A stretch of DNA of 64,000 nt from Chryseobacterium rhizoplanae (GCF_900182655.1 NZ_FXTC01000001.1:434001-498000); one strand, 5' to 3'. Positions 36,628 to 45,412 are shown, numbered from the stretch's first letter. The notes: generated from the letters alone by a model not told the origin. Program-made: numbers and translations.

Positions 36628-37476
36628 ATGAAAAAGAAGATCAGTATCACTTATAAACTATTTGCCTGTATTTTATTTTTTTGTGCAACCAAGACAATGG
36701 CGCAAACAGGATTTTTTACTCCTACACCTGCACAACCTTTGCATATAGATGCGGGAAAAGATAATGGCCCAGCACCTGATGCAACAAAAATATCTAATGA
36801 TGTTGTTATTACGTCAGAAGGGCAGGTTGGTTTTGGACTTTTAAACCCGGTTACTAAAGTAGACCTGAGGTCTTCATCCGACCAGGGAATTATTGGTTTA
36901 GGGAATAATACACAAACCCCTTCTGCAGCAGGAGGAGGAGCAATACGTTACAATAACAGTGGATTCCTAGAATATTCTGACGGTGAACAATGGATTGCAT
37001 TGCCATTGACTGCTCCAACGAAAGCACTGGTAAATGCCAGTAAAGGCTCTGCGCAAAGTATTCCAAGCGCAGCTTCAACGGTTATTACAGATTGGATAGA
37101 AACAGTTGATTTAGGTGCTGGCGTCGGTGGGGATTTTGATCCTTCTACTGGAATTTTTAAAGCTCCCCGTGATGGGTTTTATCTGGTTTCTTTCAATATT
37201 ACCCTGGCCAATGGAAATATCCCTAAAAATACATTCATAGAAACCGCAATAGAAAGCAGTCAAAGTACAGATAATATTCCTGTATTTAAAACCATAAATT
37301 CTTATCCTGCTTTTCAGGCTGGTGCGGTAAGTAATTATATAAGTGGTAATTGTAATGCTATTTTCAACCTTAAAAAAGACGATACCATAAAATTCAGCAT
37401 CAGGCATAATATAGGCAGTGCCCGAAATACGTTGAATGACAGTAGATTAAATAATTTAAGTATCAGTGAATTGTAA
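36628..37476 (+). CDS. Secreted C1q-like surface protein, paralogue 2
   Basis: The 282-residue protein has a signal peptide (MKKKISITYKLF to TMAQ), then TPAQPLHIDAGKDNGPAPDATKISNDVVI, closely parallel to paralogue 1. The C1q-like region contains TGIFKAPRDGFYLVSFNITL and ends NNLSISEL. The central linker, GLGNNTQTPSAAGGGAIRYNNSG, matches the Ala/Gly-rich spacer of the other copies. It lacks the amino-terminal VGxGTxxP turn seen in copies 1 and 3 (GFFTPTPAQP instead). Confidence 0.85.
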   Translation: MKKKISITYKLFACILFFCATKTMAQTGFFTPTPAQPLHIDAGKDNGPAPDATKISNDVVITSEGQVGFGLLNPVTKVDLRSSSDQGIIGLGNNTQTPSAAGGGAIRYNNSGFLEYSDGEQWIALPLTAPTKALVNASKGSAQSIPSAASTVITDWIETVDLGAGVGGDFDPSTGIFKAPRDGFYLVSFNITLANGNIPKNTFIETAIESSQSTDNIPVFKTINSYPAFQAGAVSNYISGNCNAIFNLKKDDTIKFSIRHNIGSARNTLNDSRLNNLSISEL

Positions 37477-37486
37477 ATACGTAATA

Positions 37487-38395
37487 ATGGGACGAAAAAA
37501 TAAAATAAAAAAATTGATCAGTGCTGTTATTGTTTTGTCACTGAACATAACCTATGTAAATGCTCAAATAGGAATAGGGGTACCCAATCCGACAAACCCT
37601 CTTGAGGTTAAAACAGATGCCGGTAATATTATAATCAATAGTTCCGGAAAAATGGGTACAATGGTTGCCAATCCCAAGGTCGCTCTGGATCTGCGAGGTG
37701 GAGCAAATAGTTCTGTGGCTATTGGGAATACTGCAAAAACAGCTGCCCAGGCCGGGGCTGGGGCATTACGGTATGTTGCAAGTCCGGCTATTGGAGTAAA
37801 GGGATACTTGGAATTTTCCGACGGTTCAAACTGGGTTAGTTTTTTTCCTAAAGGGAAACCGCGTATTGTAGTAATGGCAAGTAAAACAACTCAGGATACC
37901 TATGTATTTGAAAGTGCAACTCCTTCAGAAATAGGACCCAAATCCGGCATAGTTCAGAGAAGATCCTCTTATTTAACGAACTGGACTGAAAAATTAGATT
38001 CTGATTCAGGGGTTCCAACCTCGAATTTCAATCCTGCTACAGGTGAGTTTACAGCACCGCGTGATGGCGTTTATTTTGCAACATTTACTTTTGCCTTACA
38101 ATCCAGCCAGGTAAATACCGGTGCCAATAATCAAACAGAAGCAATTTGGGAAGTCAGAGATTCTGCCGGCAATATTACGCAAAGAATAAAAACAAATAAT
38201 GGATATGCTTCCGATACCGGAGGAAGTCCAAATGCCGTACCGGTAGGTTCAGCCTGTACAGTAAGCGTATATCTCAATAAAGGCAGCAAACTAAGACCTT
38301 TTACCTGGATTACAGTAGGATTTGATGGTACAACGAGCCAGTTTGATGTTTCAGGAAGCGGTGCTTACAATGCGCTTACAATAGTCGAACAATAA
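37487..38395 (+). CDS. Secreted C1q-like surface protein, paralogue 3
   Basis: The ATG at 37487 (MGRKNKIKKLIS) starts a signal peptide ending YVNAQ, so it is preferred to 37466, which would overlap paralogue 2. The 302-residue product has IGIGVPNPTNPLEVKTDAG after the signal, the spacer AAQAGAGALRYVASP, and the C1q-like block GEFTAPRDGVYFATFTFALQSS, ending NALTIVEQ. It is the last of the tandem set and is followed by a terminator. The three copies are probably cotranscribed. Confidence 0.85.
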   Translation: MGRKNKIKKLISAVIVLSLNITYVNAQIGIGVPNPTNPLEVKTDAGNIIINSSGKMGTMVANPKVALDLRGGANSSVAIGNTAKTAAQAGAGALRYVASPAIGVKGYLEFSDGSNWVSFFPKGKPRIVVMASKTTQDTYVFESATPSEIGPKSGIVQRRSSYLTNWTEKLDSDSGVPTSNFNPATGEFTAPRDGVYFATFTFALQSSQVNTGANNQTEAIWEVRDSAGNITQRIKTNNGYASDTGGSPNAVPVGSACTVSVYLNKGSKLRPFTWITVGFDGTTSQFDVSGSGAYNALTIVEQ

Positions 38396-38439
38396 AGATA
38401 TTTTAATAGGGTTCAACAATCTAATTGTATTTTTTTCAG

Positions 38440-38462
38440 TCTCCCGATCTGATTTTGGGAGA
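38440..38462 (+). terminator. Terminator of the C1q-like operon
   Basis: Arms TCTCCC and GGGAGA enclose an 11-base loop and are followed by TTTTTT, 44 bases after the last stop codon of the operon. Confidence 0.75.
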
Positions 38463-38493
38463 TTTTTTGAACGAAAAAGTGAACTTAAAATAA

Positions 38494-38523
38494 AAACCTG
38501 CAACTCATAGGAATTGCAGGTTT
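38494..38523. terminator. Hairpin terminator downstream of the GG-leader peptide genes
   Basis: Arms AAACCTGCAA and TTGCAGGTTT enclose a ten-base loop with A and T tracts outside. On the minus strand it follows the second GG-leader peptide gene by about 20 bases, so it probably ends that transcript. Confidence 0.75.
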
Positions 38524-38544
38524 TATTTTGGAGAATACAGTGTT

Positions 38545-38691
38545 CTAACTTAATATTTCACATGGTGCTACACAGATCACCCAGGGACATCTCTTGATTC
38601 CCGGAGGTGGGCAGCAGGCTTCAGAGCAGCTCAATGCTCCGCCATTAATATTCTTCAACTGATCTCTTGAAATTTTTTTAGAATTTTTCAT
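38545..38691 (-). CDS. GG-leader bacteriocin-like Cys-rich peptide A
   Basis: This 48-residue frame encodes MKNSKKISRDQLKNINGG, a leader ending in the double-glycine motif recognised by C39-type processing proteases. The predicted mature part is about 30 residues: ALSCSEACCPPPGIKRCPW, then VICVAPCEILS, with five Cys and a Pro-rich turn. The layout matches small bacteriocin-like peptides annotated in Chryseobacterium and relatives. No maturation enzyme or exporter gene is adjacent. The ATG context and the shared leader with the next gene support its reality; biological activity is unknown. Confidence 0.75.
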   Translation of the reverse strand: MKNSKKISRDQLKNINGGALSCSEACCPPPGIKRCPWVICVAPCEILS

Positions 38692-38718
38692 AGTCAAGTA
38701 ATTGAATTAAACTAAAAC

Positions 38719-38862
38719 TTAAGGCTGGTTTCCACCACCGCATCCGTCATATGGCATACATTGCCATTTTCCGCCGATTAAGCAAAGCTGTCCGCCTCTG
38801 CAGTCGATGCCTCCCTTAATTGTTTTCAATTCCTGTCTTTCGATTTTCTTTAAATTTTTCAT
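38719..38862 (-). CDS. GG-leader bacteriocin-like Cys-rich peptide B
   Basis: This 47-residue frame encodes the leader MKNLKKIERQELKTIKGG and a mature part of about 29 residues: IDCRGGQLCLIGGKWQC, then MPYDGCGGGNQP, with four Cys. The leader matches peptide A at most positions (MKNxKKIxRxxLKxIxGG), whereas the cores share little beyond Cys spacing. It lies 27 bases upstream of peptide A on the same strand, so the two are probably cotranscribed. Paired Cys suggest disulfides. The function could be antimicrobial or signalling; neither is shown here. Confidence 0.75.
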   Translation of the reverse strand: MKNLKKIERQELKTIKGGIDCRGGQLCLIGGKWQCMPYDGCGGGNQP

Positions 38863-39068
38863 AATAATATAGGTTTAGTTCTATTCGAAATTAATCAATT
38901 TTTATCAACTGTTATAGAATTATCATGAAAATATTTACTTTCAATAAGTTTATTGTTGGATGTTTTCCTTTGAATTTCCTATAATTAAGTAAAATGTAAT
39001 GCATGTAAAGTACGCTGAACAGGCTTTGATAAAGGAATGTACAAAGATTGATTTGTTTTGGATAAAAT

Positions 39069-39113
39069 CTTGTCTTGTGACAAGTTGGATTTCATAATGA
39101 CTTACTAATTTTG
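39069..39113 (+). promoter_or_regulatory. Promoter and operator-like repeat before the alpha/beta hydrolase
   Basis: TTG at 39085-39087 and TAATTTTG at 39106-39113 are 18 bases apart and fit the Bacteroidota promoter pattern. Immediately upstream, the perfect inverted repeat CTTGTC-N4-GACAAG (39069-39084) could be a repressor or activator site. Confidence 0.6.
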
Positions 39114-39146
39114 GTTAAAAGTTGAATCACCAAATCCAATACTATT

Positions 39147-40019
39147 ATGAAAAGTCTATTCAAATTCTCTATCCTATTAAAATCAGTAATGATTTTAATT
39201 ATTACCGTTATCACATCCCAGGTATATGGACAAAAAGTAAAACCTTCTGAAAGTGGTTATGCACCTGTTAACGGTATTAAAGTTTATTACGAGGTCTATG
39301 GCAAAGGAAAGCCCATTGTATTGTTGCATGGTGCCTTCATGACGATTGATATGAATTGGGGCGAGCTGATCCCGGAACTGTCTAAAAACAGAAAAGTAAT
39401 AGCGCTTGAACTACAAGGGCACGGGCATACTCCGTTTTCAGAGAGGAAATTATCACATGCTGCTTTGGCGAGTGATATTACAAAGGTAATGGACTATTTG
39501 AAAATTGATAAAGCCGATGTAGTCGGATATAGCTTTGGAGGAGAAGTGGCTTATCAGTTGGCAATACAAAGCCCGGAAAGACTGAACAAGCTGGTTATCA
39601 TTTCATCAACATATAAAACTAGCGGCTGGCTGCCTGAAGTAAATAAAGCACTTGAAGGGATGAAGCCCGAACTCTTTACAAACAGCCCTATGCATACTGC
39701 CTACAGCGCCGTAGCACCTGATAAAACAAAATGGACAAAGTTTCTGGAGCAGATGATCGCTTCTGCCGGACAGCCATTCGATCTGGGTGATGATAAGATT
39801 GCTAAAATTTCAGCACCAGTTTTAATTATAGCAGGTGATAATGATGGACTGGATAAAACTGAGCTATCAAAAACCTATAAATTATTGGGAGGTGATGTTT
39901 TTGCGGATATGGGCCCAATGCCAAAATCTCAATTGGCTATTGCTCCAGGGCAAACCCATGTGAGTCTGATGATGCAGACCGCAATGATTCTGAATTATCT
40001 GAATGGTTTTTTGAAATAA
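39147..40019 (+). CDS. Secreted alpha/beta-hydrolase
   Basis: The 290-residue protein has a signal peptide (hydrophobic segment ending SQVYGQ). It shows the alpha/beta-hydrolase core: the oxyanion region VLLHGAF, the LELQGHGHTPFSER loop, the nucleophile elbow GYSFGGE with S129, an Asp region AGDNDGLDK and the catalytic His in GQTHVSL. It may hydrolyse esters or lactones; the substrate cannot be told. The next two genes encode an RibD-like reductase and a glyoxalase-fold protein, a grouping often seen in detoxification or accessory clusters. Confidence 0.9.
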   Translation: MKSLFKFSILLKSVMILIITVITSQVYGQKVKPSESGYAPVNGIKVYYEVYGKGKPIVLLHGAFMTIDMNWGELIPELSKNRKVIALELQGHGHTPFSERKLSHAALASDITKVMDYLKIDKADVVGYSFGGEVAYQLAIQSPERLNKLVIISSTYKTSGWLPEVNKALEGMKPELFTNSPMHTAYSAVAPDKTKWTKFLEQMIASAGQPFDLGDDKIAKISAPVLIIAGDNDGLDKTELSKTYKLLGGDVFADMGPMPKSQLAIAPGQTHVSLMMQTAMILNYLNGFLK

Positions 40020-40057
40020 CCTGATATAATATAATAGCATTTAAAAAATTAAATATA

Positions 40058-40651
40058 ATGAGAAAAATAACTGTCTTATCAATGATTACAATGGATGGTG
40101 TGATGCAGGCACCCGGCGGCCCCGAAGAAGATACATCCGGAAACTTTCAATATGGTGGATGGACCGTATCGTATGGTGATGAACTTTTCGGTGAAATCAT
40201 GCAGGAAGAAATGAAACAGACTGATTACCTTCTGGGGAGAAAAACATTCGATATTTTTTCATCTTATTGGCCTCAGCATGCTGAATTCTGGCCGGGAATC
40301 AACGAAGGAAATAAATATGTGCTTTCTCAAACTATGGAAAACTCAGATTGGAAGAATACCTTTTTTCTCAAAAATCTGGATGACATCCAAAAGCTTAAAC
40401 AATCCGAAGGTGCTGATATTCAGATTTGGGGCAGCAGCGAACTTGTGCATCTGCTTTTGAAACATGATCTTGTAGATGAACTTCGCCTAAAAATTTATCC
40501 GTTGATTCTTGGTGGAGGAAAAAAGCTGTTTGATGATAATTCGGTTCCGGCTGCTTTTGCTCTGACGGAGAGCCATATAACATCAAAAGGAGTTATTATA
40601 GCCAATTACAGACGTTCCGGTGAGATTGTGACTGGCAATGTTGAAATGTAA
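40058..40651 (+). CDS. Dihydrofolate reductase-fold protein (RibD C-terminal family)
   Basis: The 197-residue protein has the RibD-C fold: an opening RKITVLSMITMDGVMQAPGG, the LLGRKTFDIFSSYWP block, IQIWGSSELVHLLLKHDLVDELRLKIYP, and LGGGKKLFD. These NADPH-binding domains resemble dihydrofolate and deaminoriboflavin reductases, but stand-alone members mostly have unknown substrates. It follows the alpha/beta hydrolase by 38 bases. Confidence 0.92.
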   Translation: MRKITVLSMITMDGVMQAPGGPEEDTSGNFQYGGWTVSYGDELFGEIMQEEMKQTDYLLGRKTFDIFSSYWPQHAEFWPGINEGNKYVLSQTMENSDWKNTFFLKNLDDIQKLKQSEGADIQIWGSSELVHLLLKHDLVDELRLKIYPLILGGGKKLFDDNSVPAAFALTESHITSKGVIIANYRRSGEIVTGNVEM

Positions 40652-40702
40652 ACAGGGACTTTTAATGGATTTTTATTTTTCACAACTGCTAAACCTACAA
40701 TA

Positions 40703-41071
40703 ATGAATACGAAATTTGAAGCCGGAATAAATATTGCCATAAAAATTCCAAAAAATAAATATGAAAAAACGGTAATCTTTTATAGAGACATCCTAAAGTT
40801 AAATGTTGAAGAAAAACCGATTAATAATCCAACGGTTTCCAGAACCCATGAGGTGAAATTCGGGAATAATATCATCTGGCTGGACTGTGTGGATAATTAT
40901 ACCCATTCCGAAACCTGGTTACAGCTTACAGTTCCTGATGTAGAAGAAGCTACAGAATATCTTCGATCAAACGGCGTAGAAACCTGTGACGAAATTGAAG
41001 AACTTCCTGAAAATATGCATTGGATTACGGACCCTGCCGGGACGGTATTCAATCTACAAGAAAGAAAATAA
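40703..41071 (+). CDS. VOC/glyoxalase-fold protein
   Basis: The 122-residue protein has the paired beta-alpha-beta-beta-beta layout of the vicinal oxygen chelate superfamily: GINIAIKIPKNKYEKTVIFYRDILKLNV, a central HEVKFGNNIIWLD, and a carboxy-terminal HWITDPAGTVFNLQE. Metal ligands of true glyoxalases are only partly recognisable, so it may be a binding protein or resistance-type member. The substrate is unknown. Confidence 0.87.
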   Translation: MNTKFEAGINIAIKIPKNKYEKTVIFYRDILKLNVEEKPINNPTVSRTHEVKFGNNIIWLDCVDNYTHSETWLQLTVPDVEEATEYLRSNGVETCDEIEELPENMHWITDPAGTVFNLQERK

Positions 41072-41169
41072 CAGAGGTGAGAAAGGTAATGTAGTAAGTT
41101 GTTTAAAATGTGGTTTTAAACAAAATTTTAATACCTTTAACTCTCAAATCATTAAAATTTTAATCATCC

Positions 41170-41712
41170 ATGAAGACGAAACCATTCACTTTCATCTTGA
41201 TCCTTTTTTTTCAACTGGTAAGTATCAACGCATTTTCACAGAAAACAGCAGTTCTAAACTCTTTATTAGATAAAAATTCAGAATTTATTTTTCCACAGAC
41301 TCCGGATAAAATCTCAAAAGCATTGAACATAAAAACTGTGTTTTATGAAGATGCCAACGAAGAAAAATATGCAAAATGGCCTATGAAGACAGGATTGGAG
41401 CTGTATTGCAGCCTGGGCAAAGATAATGCTGTTAATGAAATGTTTTTTGTCACTTCAGATAATAAGCCCGTAGTGATAGAAGGACTTCCATTTGGGCTTA
41501 TCATGAATAAAAGTACACTGCAGGACAGCAAAACTAAGTTCAGTAAATACAATGCTAAAACGCAGAAACTCGGTGCAGGCAGTGAATTTCCGGGAGGTTC
41601 AAATCTGATTTTTAAGAAAGGAAAACATTATGCAACCTTGTTTTTTGATAATAAAAACCTGCTAAAATCTCTGAGACTTACCACAGAACTGATTGATCCG
41701 GCTGCCAATTAA
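41170..41712 (+). CDS. Secreted hypothetical protein
   Basis: The 180-residue protein has a signal peptide (MKTKPFTFILILFFQLVSINAFSQ). The mature part is mixed alpha/beta with a GLPFGLIMNKSTLQDSKTKF segment that recalls a repeating Bacteroidota secreted fold, but I cannot name a family. It is followed by a terminator. Its role relative to the preceding VOC protein is unclear. Confidence 0.75.
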   Translation: MKTKPFTFILILFFQLVSINAFSQKTAVLNSLLDKNSEFIFPQTPDKISKALNIKTVFYEDANEEKYAKWPMKTGLELYCSLGKDNAVNEMFFVTSDNKPVVIEGLPFGLIMNKSTLQDSKTKFSKYNAKTQKLGAGSEFPGGSNLIFKKGKHYATLFFDNKNLLKSLRLTTELIDPAAN

Positions 41713-41735
41713 TTTTAGAGACTTTCAAATACTAT

Positions 41736-41760
41736 AAATCCGTCATTTTTTGGCGGATTT
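41736..41760 (+). terminator. Terminator after the secreted hypothetical gene
   Basis: Arms AAATCCG and CGGATTT enclose a loop of T and G residues and are followed by TTTC. The hairpin lies 24 bases after the stop codon at 41710-41712. Confidence 0.7.
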
Positions 41761-41972
41761 TTTCAATGTATTGAATGAAGTGCAGCGCGTAAAAATGTTT
41801 TGGATTTACGGTCTCCTCACATCAGGGAATGATTCATTATGGGCTTTAAAGGAAACTAATTGAACGGAAAATTGAAAAAATTGAGAATTAAAATAACATA
41901 GCTTAACCTGTTAAATCATAATGATTTGCAGGCATCATCTTTACTTTTTTAATTCTCAATTTTTCATTTTTA

Positions 41973-42434
41973 TTATATGGTCAGTCCATGATTGTTTTTC
42001 ACTTCAGCCATGACAAACGTACTGTGGGTGCTTCCGATAGAATCTACAGATCCCAGTTTGTTAAATACAAAATCCTGGTAATGTTTCATATCCCGTACCT
42101 GAACTTTCAGAAGGAAATCAAAGTCTCCGGAAATATTGTAGCATTCCGCCACTTCTTCAATTTCTAAAATTTCTTTTACAAAATCATAGCCTACAGATCT
42201 GTCGTGAATTTTCAGCTTGATCTGGCAAAAAACTGTAAACCCACGGTTGAGTTTTTCAGCATCAAGAACAGCTGCATATCTTTTCACAAACCCTTCCTGT
42301 TCCAATCTTTTTACTCTTTCAAAAACCGGTGAAGTGGAAAGGTTCACTTCCTTTGCAAGCTCTTTAACGGTCAGTTTTGCATTTTTCTGGAGCAGCCTCA
42401 GCAGCTGTACATCCTTATCATCGAGTTGTTCCAC
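41973..42434 (-). CDS. Lrp/AsnC-family transcriptional regulator
   Basis: The 153-residue protein has the amino-terminal helix-turn-helix DKDVQLLRLLQKNAKLTVKELAKEVNLSTSPVFERVKRLE and a carboxy-terminal RAM/AsnC ligand-binding domain (VAECYNISGDFDFLLKVQV). Such proteins sense amino acids. It is divergent from the riboswitch-metE unit, so methionine-related control is possible but not shown. A minus-strand TACATTTG (42467-42474) fits its -7 promoter element. Confidence 0.93.
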   Translation of the reverse strand: MEQLDDKDVQLLRLLQKNAKLTVKELAKEVNLSTSPVFERVKRLEQEGFVKRYAAVLDAEKLNRGFTVFCQIKLKIHDRSVGYDFVKEILEIEEVAECYNISGDFDFLLKVQVRDMKHYQDFVFNKLGSVDSIGSTHSTFVMAEVKNNHGLTI

Positions 42435-42994
42435 AGAATATTATTCTTTTAGATTATAAAAACAATCAAATGTAAAGAATTATATGCTTTTATTTGTGTT
42501 TTTAAAAGTTTATTTTGCTTAATTAAATAACTTTAATTGAATATTTATTCTATGTTATTAATTTTACACAAAATTAAAAACTTTTACTGATGACCATGGT
42601 TATAGGTAAAAGTACAACAGTTCTTTAGAGATACTTCATCAAACAGGAAAGGTTTTACTTAACGTAGATTAATAGGGAATCGTGTGAGAATCACGAGCTG
42701 TCGCGCAACTGTAAGTAACATGCCAAAGGTTTCTGTCCTTGCATATCCACTGCCAAAAGCGGGAAGGATGACGGAAACTGTTACAAGTCAGGAGACCTGC
42801 CTTTACTGAATTGACAATGCTTTCGCGGTCTGAAGCTTTTGGGTCATACAGATGATATATCGGATGTATACATTTTCTCTGTAAAGGAAATTGTATTGTT
42901 TGTTATATCGTGATCCCAGAAACTTTTATCCGTTAAAACATTACGAAGCATTTTAAAAGGACTTTACCATTAAGTTTAATTAAAAAGTTTAAAA
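42435..42994 (+). other. metE leader and divergent Lrp promoter region
   Basis: This 560-base region holds the Lrp promoter element near 42467, the cobalamin aptamer, and an expression platform of about 185 bases between 42811 and the metE start. A GC-containing block, CTTTCGCGGTCTGAAGC (42831-42847), recurs in Bacteroidota B12 leaders and may take part in switching. No coding frame was found. Confidence 0.7.
42637..42810 (+). ncRNA. Cobalamin riboswitch upstream of metE
   Basis: The leader contains the conserved cobalamin-riboswitch blocks in order: the GGGAATCGTGTGAGAATCACG region with the AGCTGTCGCGCAACTGT core at about 42672-42715, the GCCAAA and GGAAGG-type junctions, and the AGTCAGGAGACCTGCC box at about 42787-42803. 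Spacing and order fit the aptamer. It controls a B12-independent methionine synthase, so adenosyl- or methylcobalamin would be expected to switch metE off when the B12-dependent route can work. Ends are approximate. Confidence 0.9.
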
Positions 42995-45298
42995 ATGCAA
43001 ACTCACATTCTGGGCTATCCGCGTATTGGTAGCAAAAGAGAACTCAAAAAAGCCTGCGAGCAATATTGGTCAGGTAAAATCCTTTTGGAAGAACTTCTGA
43101 ATACTGGCAGAACGATCTGCAACCAAAACTGGAACATTCAGAAAGAAGCAGGAATAGATCTTATCCCATGTAATGATTTTTCATACTATGATCAGGTATT
43201 GGATATGAGCCTTGTGGTAGGAGCAATTCCCACACGTTATCATGAAGTAGTGCTTAGAAAGAACAACTCTGAGCTGGATCTTTACTTCGCTATGGCAAGA
43301 GGATATCAGAAAGAAGGATTAGATATCACTGCAATGGAAATGACAAAATGGTTTGATACCAATTATCACTATATCGTTCCCGAGTTTTATAAAAATCAGC
43401 AGTTTAAACTGAGTTCGGATAAAATTTTCAATGAATTTGCAGGAGCTAAGCAGGCAGGAATCAATGCAAAGCCGGTAATTATCGGGCTGGTTTCTTACCT
43501 GCTATTAGGAAAAGAAAAAGAAGAAGGATTTGATAAACTGGATCTGGCTGGAAATCTTCTGTCCGTATATACTGAGATTTTAACCAAACTTCAGGATCAG
43601 GGAGCAGAATGGATTCAGTTTGATGAACCTTTTCTAGCGTTGGATTTAACGGAGAAAGCCAAAGAAACCTATCATTTTGTTTACACTGAAATAAGAAAAC
43701 GCTTCCCAAAACTGAAATTGATTGTGGCCACTTATTTTGAAGGATTAAATGATAACGGATCACTTGCGGCATCACTTCCTGTGAATGTATTGCATATTGA
43801 TCTGGTAAGAAACCCGGAACAGTTGGATGAAATCCTGAATGCTATTCCGGAAAGCTTAAGCCTTTCATTAGGAGTGGTTGACGGCAGAAACATCTGGAAA
43901 AATGATTTTGAAAAATCTTTGTCTTTCATCAGAAAAGCAGTTGACAAATTGGGATCTGAAAGGGTTTTAATTGCTCCTTCCTCTTCATTGCTTCATTCAC
44001 CATGTGATCTTGATTTTGAAACCAGTCTTAATCCGGAAATTAAAAACTGGCTGGCTTTTGCCAAACAGAAAGTGGCAGAGGTGGTAACGCTTAAAGAACT
44101 GGCATCCGGAACAGAAAATGAACAGATTCTTGCTTCTTTTGAAGAAAATAAAAAAGCAATTGCAAGCAGAAGAACATCCTCGCTTATCCATAATGATGAG
44201 GTAAAGCAAAGAGCAAATGCTGTTACTGAAAAAGATGCACAAAGAACAAATACCTTCAAAATCCGCAAAGAAGAACAGCAGAAAGTCCTTCAGCTTCCTT
44301 TATTTCCAACAACAACCATCGGGTCATTTCCACAGACCACGGAGGTAAGAAGCTGGAGAGCAAAATTCAAAAAAGGAGAGCTTACGGCAGAGCAGTATGA
44401 TACTTTACTGAAAGAAGAAACCCAGAGAACCATCAACTGGCAGGAAGAAATAGGAATAGATGTATTGGTTCACGGAGAATTTGAGCGTAACGATATGGTG
44501 GAATACTTCGGGGAACAGCTGGAAGGTTTTGTATTTACGAAAAATGGCTGGGTACAAAGCTATGGAAGCCGTTGTGTAAAGCCGCCTGTGATCTTTGGTG
44601 ATGTTTCCCGGCCGACACCAATGACGGTGTATTGGTCTCAGTATGCACAATCCCAGACTGAAAAATGGGTAAAAGGAATGCTTACAGGCCCCGTTACCAT
44701 TTTACAATGGTCTTTTGTACGTGATGACCAGCCTCGTTCAGAGACGTGTAAGCAAATTGCTCTGGCCATCCGAGATGAAGTTGTGGATCTTGAAAAAGCC
44801 GGAATCAGAATCATCCAGATTGATGAGCCTGCGATAAGAGAGGGGCTTCCATTACGGAAAACAGACTGGCAGAACTACCTGAAATGGGCGGTAGAAGCTT
44901 TCAGAATTTCAGCAAGCGGAGTGGAAGATGCTACACAGATTCACACCCATATGTGCTATTCGGAATTCAATGATATTATTGAAAATATTGCTGATATGGA
45001 TGCAGATGTGATTACCATAGAATGTTCCCGTTCTCAGATGGAACTGCTGAATGCTTTTGCAGACTTCAGATATCCGAACGAAATCGGCCCCGGCGTATAT
45101 GATATCCATTCCCCAAGGGTTCCGTCCAAAGAAGAAATGATTGAACTGTTGAGAAAAGCCCAGAACGTCATTCCGGCCAATCAGCTTTGGGTAAATCCAG
45201 ACTGCGGACTGAAAACAAGACACTGGGAAGAAACCGAAAAAGCTTTGATAGCAATGGTGGCAGCCGCTAAGGAAGCCTCTGTAGAATATGCACTTTAA
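42995..45298 (+). CDS. metE: Cobalamin-independent methionine synthase
   Basis: MetE transfers a methyl group from methyltetrahydrofolate polyglutamate to homocysteine. The 767-residue protein has both barrels: the amino-terminal one opening HILGYPRIGSKRELKKACEQYW, and the catalytic one with PTTTIGSFPQTTEVR near residue 435. The zinc ligands are visible in IHTHMCYSEF (His, Cys) and WVNPDCGLKTR (Cys). It is preceded by a cobalamin riboswitch and followed by a strong terminator, so it is a single-gene unit. Confidence 0.97.
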   Translation: MQTHILGYPRIGSKRELKKACEQYWSGKILLEELLNTGRTICNQNWNIQKEAGIDLIPCNDFSYYDQVLDMSLVVGAIPTRYHEVVLRKNNSELDLYFAMARGYQKEGLDITAMEMTKWFDTNYHYIVPEFYKNQQFKLSSDKIFNEFAGAKQAGINAKPVIIGLVSYLLLGKEKEEGFDKLDLAGNLLSVYTEILTKLQDQGAEWIQFDEPFLALDLTEKAKETYHFVYTEIRKRFPKLKLIVATYFEGLNDNGSLAASLPVNVLHIDLVRNPEQLDEILNAIPESLSLSLGVVDGRNIWKNDFEKSLSFIRKAVDKLGSERVLIAPSSSLLHSPCDLDFETSLNPEIKNWLAFAKQKVAEVVTLKELASGTENEQILASFEENKKAIASRRTSSLIHNDEVKQRANAVTEKDAQRTNTFKIRKEEQQKVLQLPLFPTTTIGSFPQTTEVRSWRAKFKKGELTAEQYDTLLKEETQRTINWQEEIGIDVLVHGEFERNDMVEYFGEQLEGFVFTKNGWVQSYGSRCVKPPVIFGDVSRPTPMTVYWSQYAQSQTEKWVKGMLTGPVTILQWSFVRDDQPRSETCKQIALAIRDEVVDLEKAGIRIIQIDEPAIREGLPLRKTDWQNYLKWAVEAFRISASGVEDATQIHTHMCYSEFNDIIENIADMDADVITIECSRSQMELLNAFADFRYPNEIGPGVYDIHSPRVPSKEEMIELLRKAQNVIPANQLWVNPDCGLKTRHWEETEKALIAMVAAAKEASVEYAL

Positions 45299-45328
45299 AA
45301 AACTTTAAAATAATTAGATTCAATAATT

Positions 45329-45362
45329 CAGATCGTGTTATGATTTTCATAGCACGATCTGT
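45329..45362 (+). terminator. metE terminator
   Basis: The 14-base arms CAGATCGTGTTATG and CATAGCACGATCTG pair with one G-T wobble and are followed by TTATTTT. The hairpin begins 31 bases after the metE stop codon. Confidence 0.85.
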
Positions 45363-45412
45363 TATTTTGATGATCCTCACTTTCAGATATGTGTTTTTAG
45401 ATGAAGTCTGAG

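Larger units (their letters stand above)
38396..39146. other. Region between the C1q-like operon and the alpha/beta hydrolase
   Basis: This 751-base region looks empty at the 60-residue scale but holds two terminator hairpins, the two GG-leader peptide genes on the minus strand and the hydrolase promoter region near 39069-39113. The stretch 38863-39060 is A+T-rich; I saw no further frame or RNA there. Confidence 0.7.
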
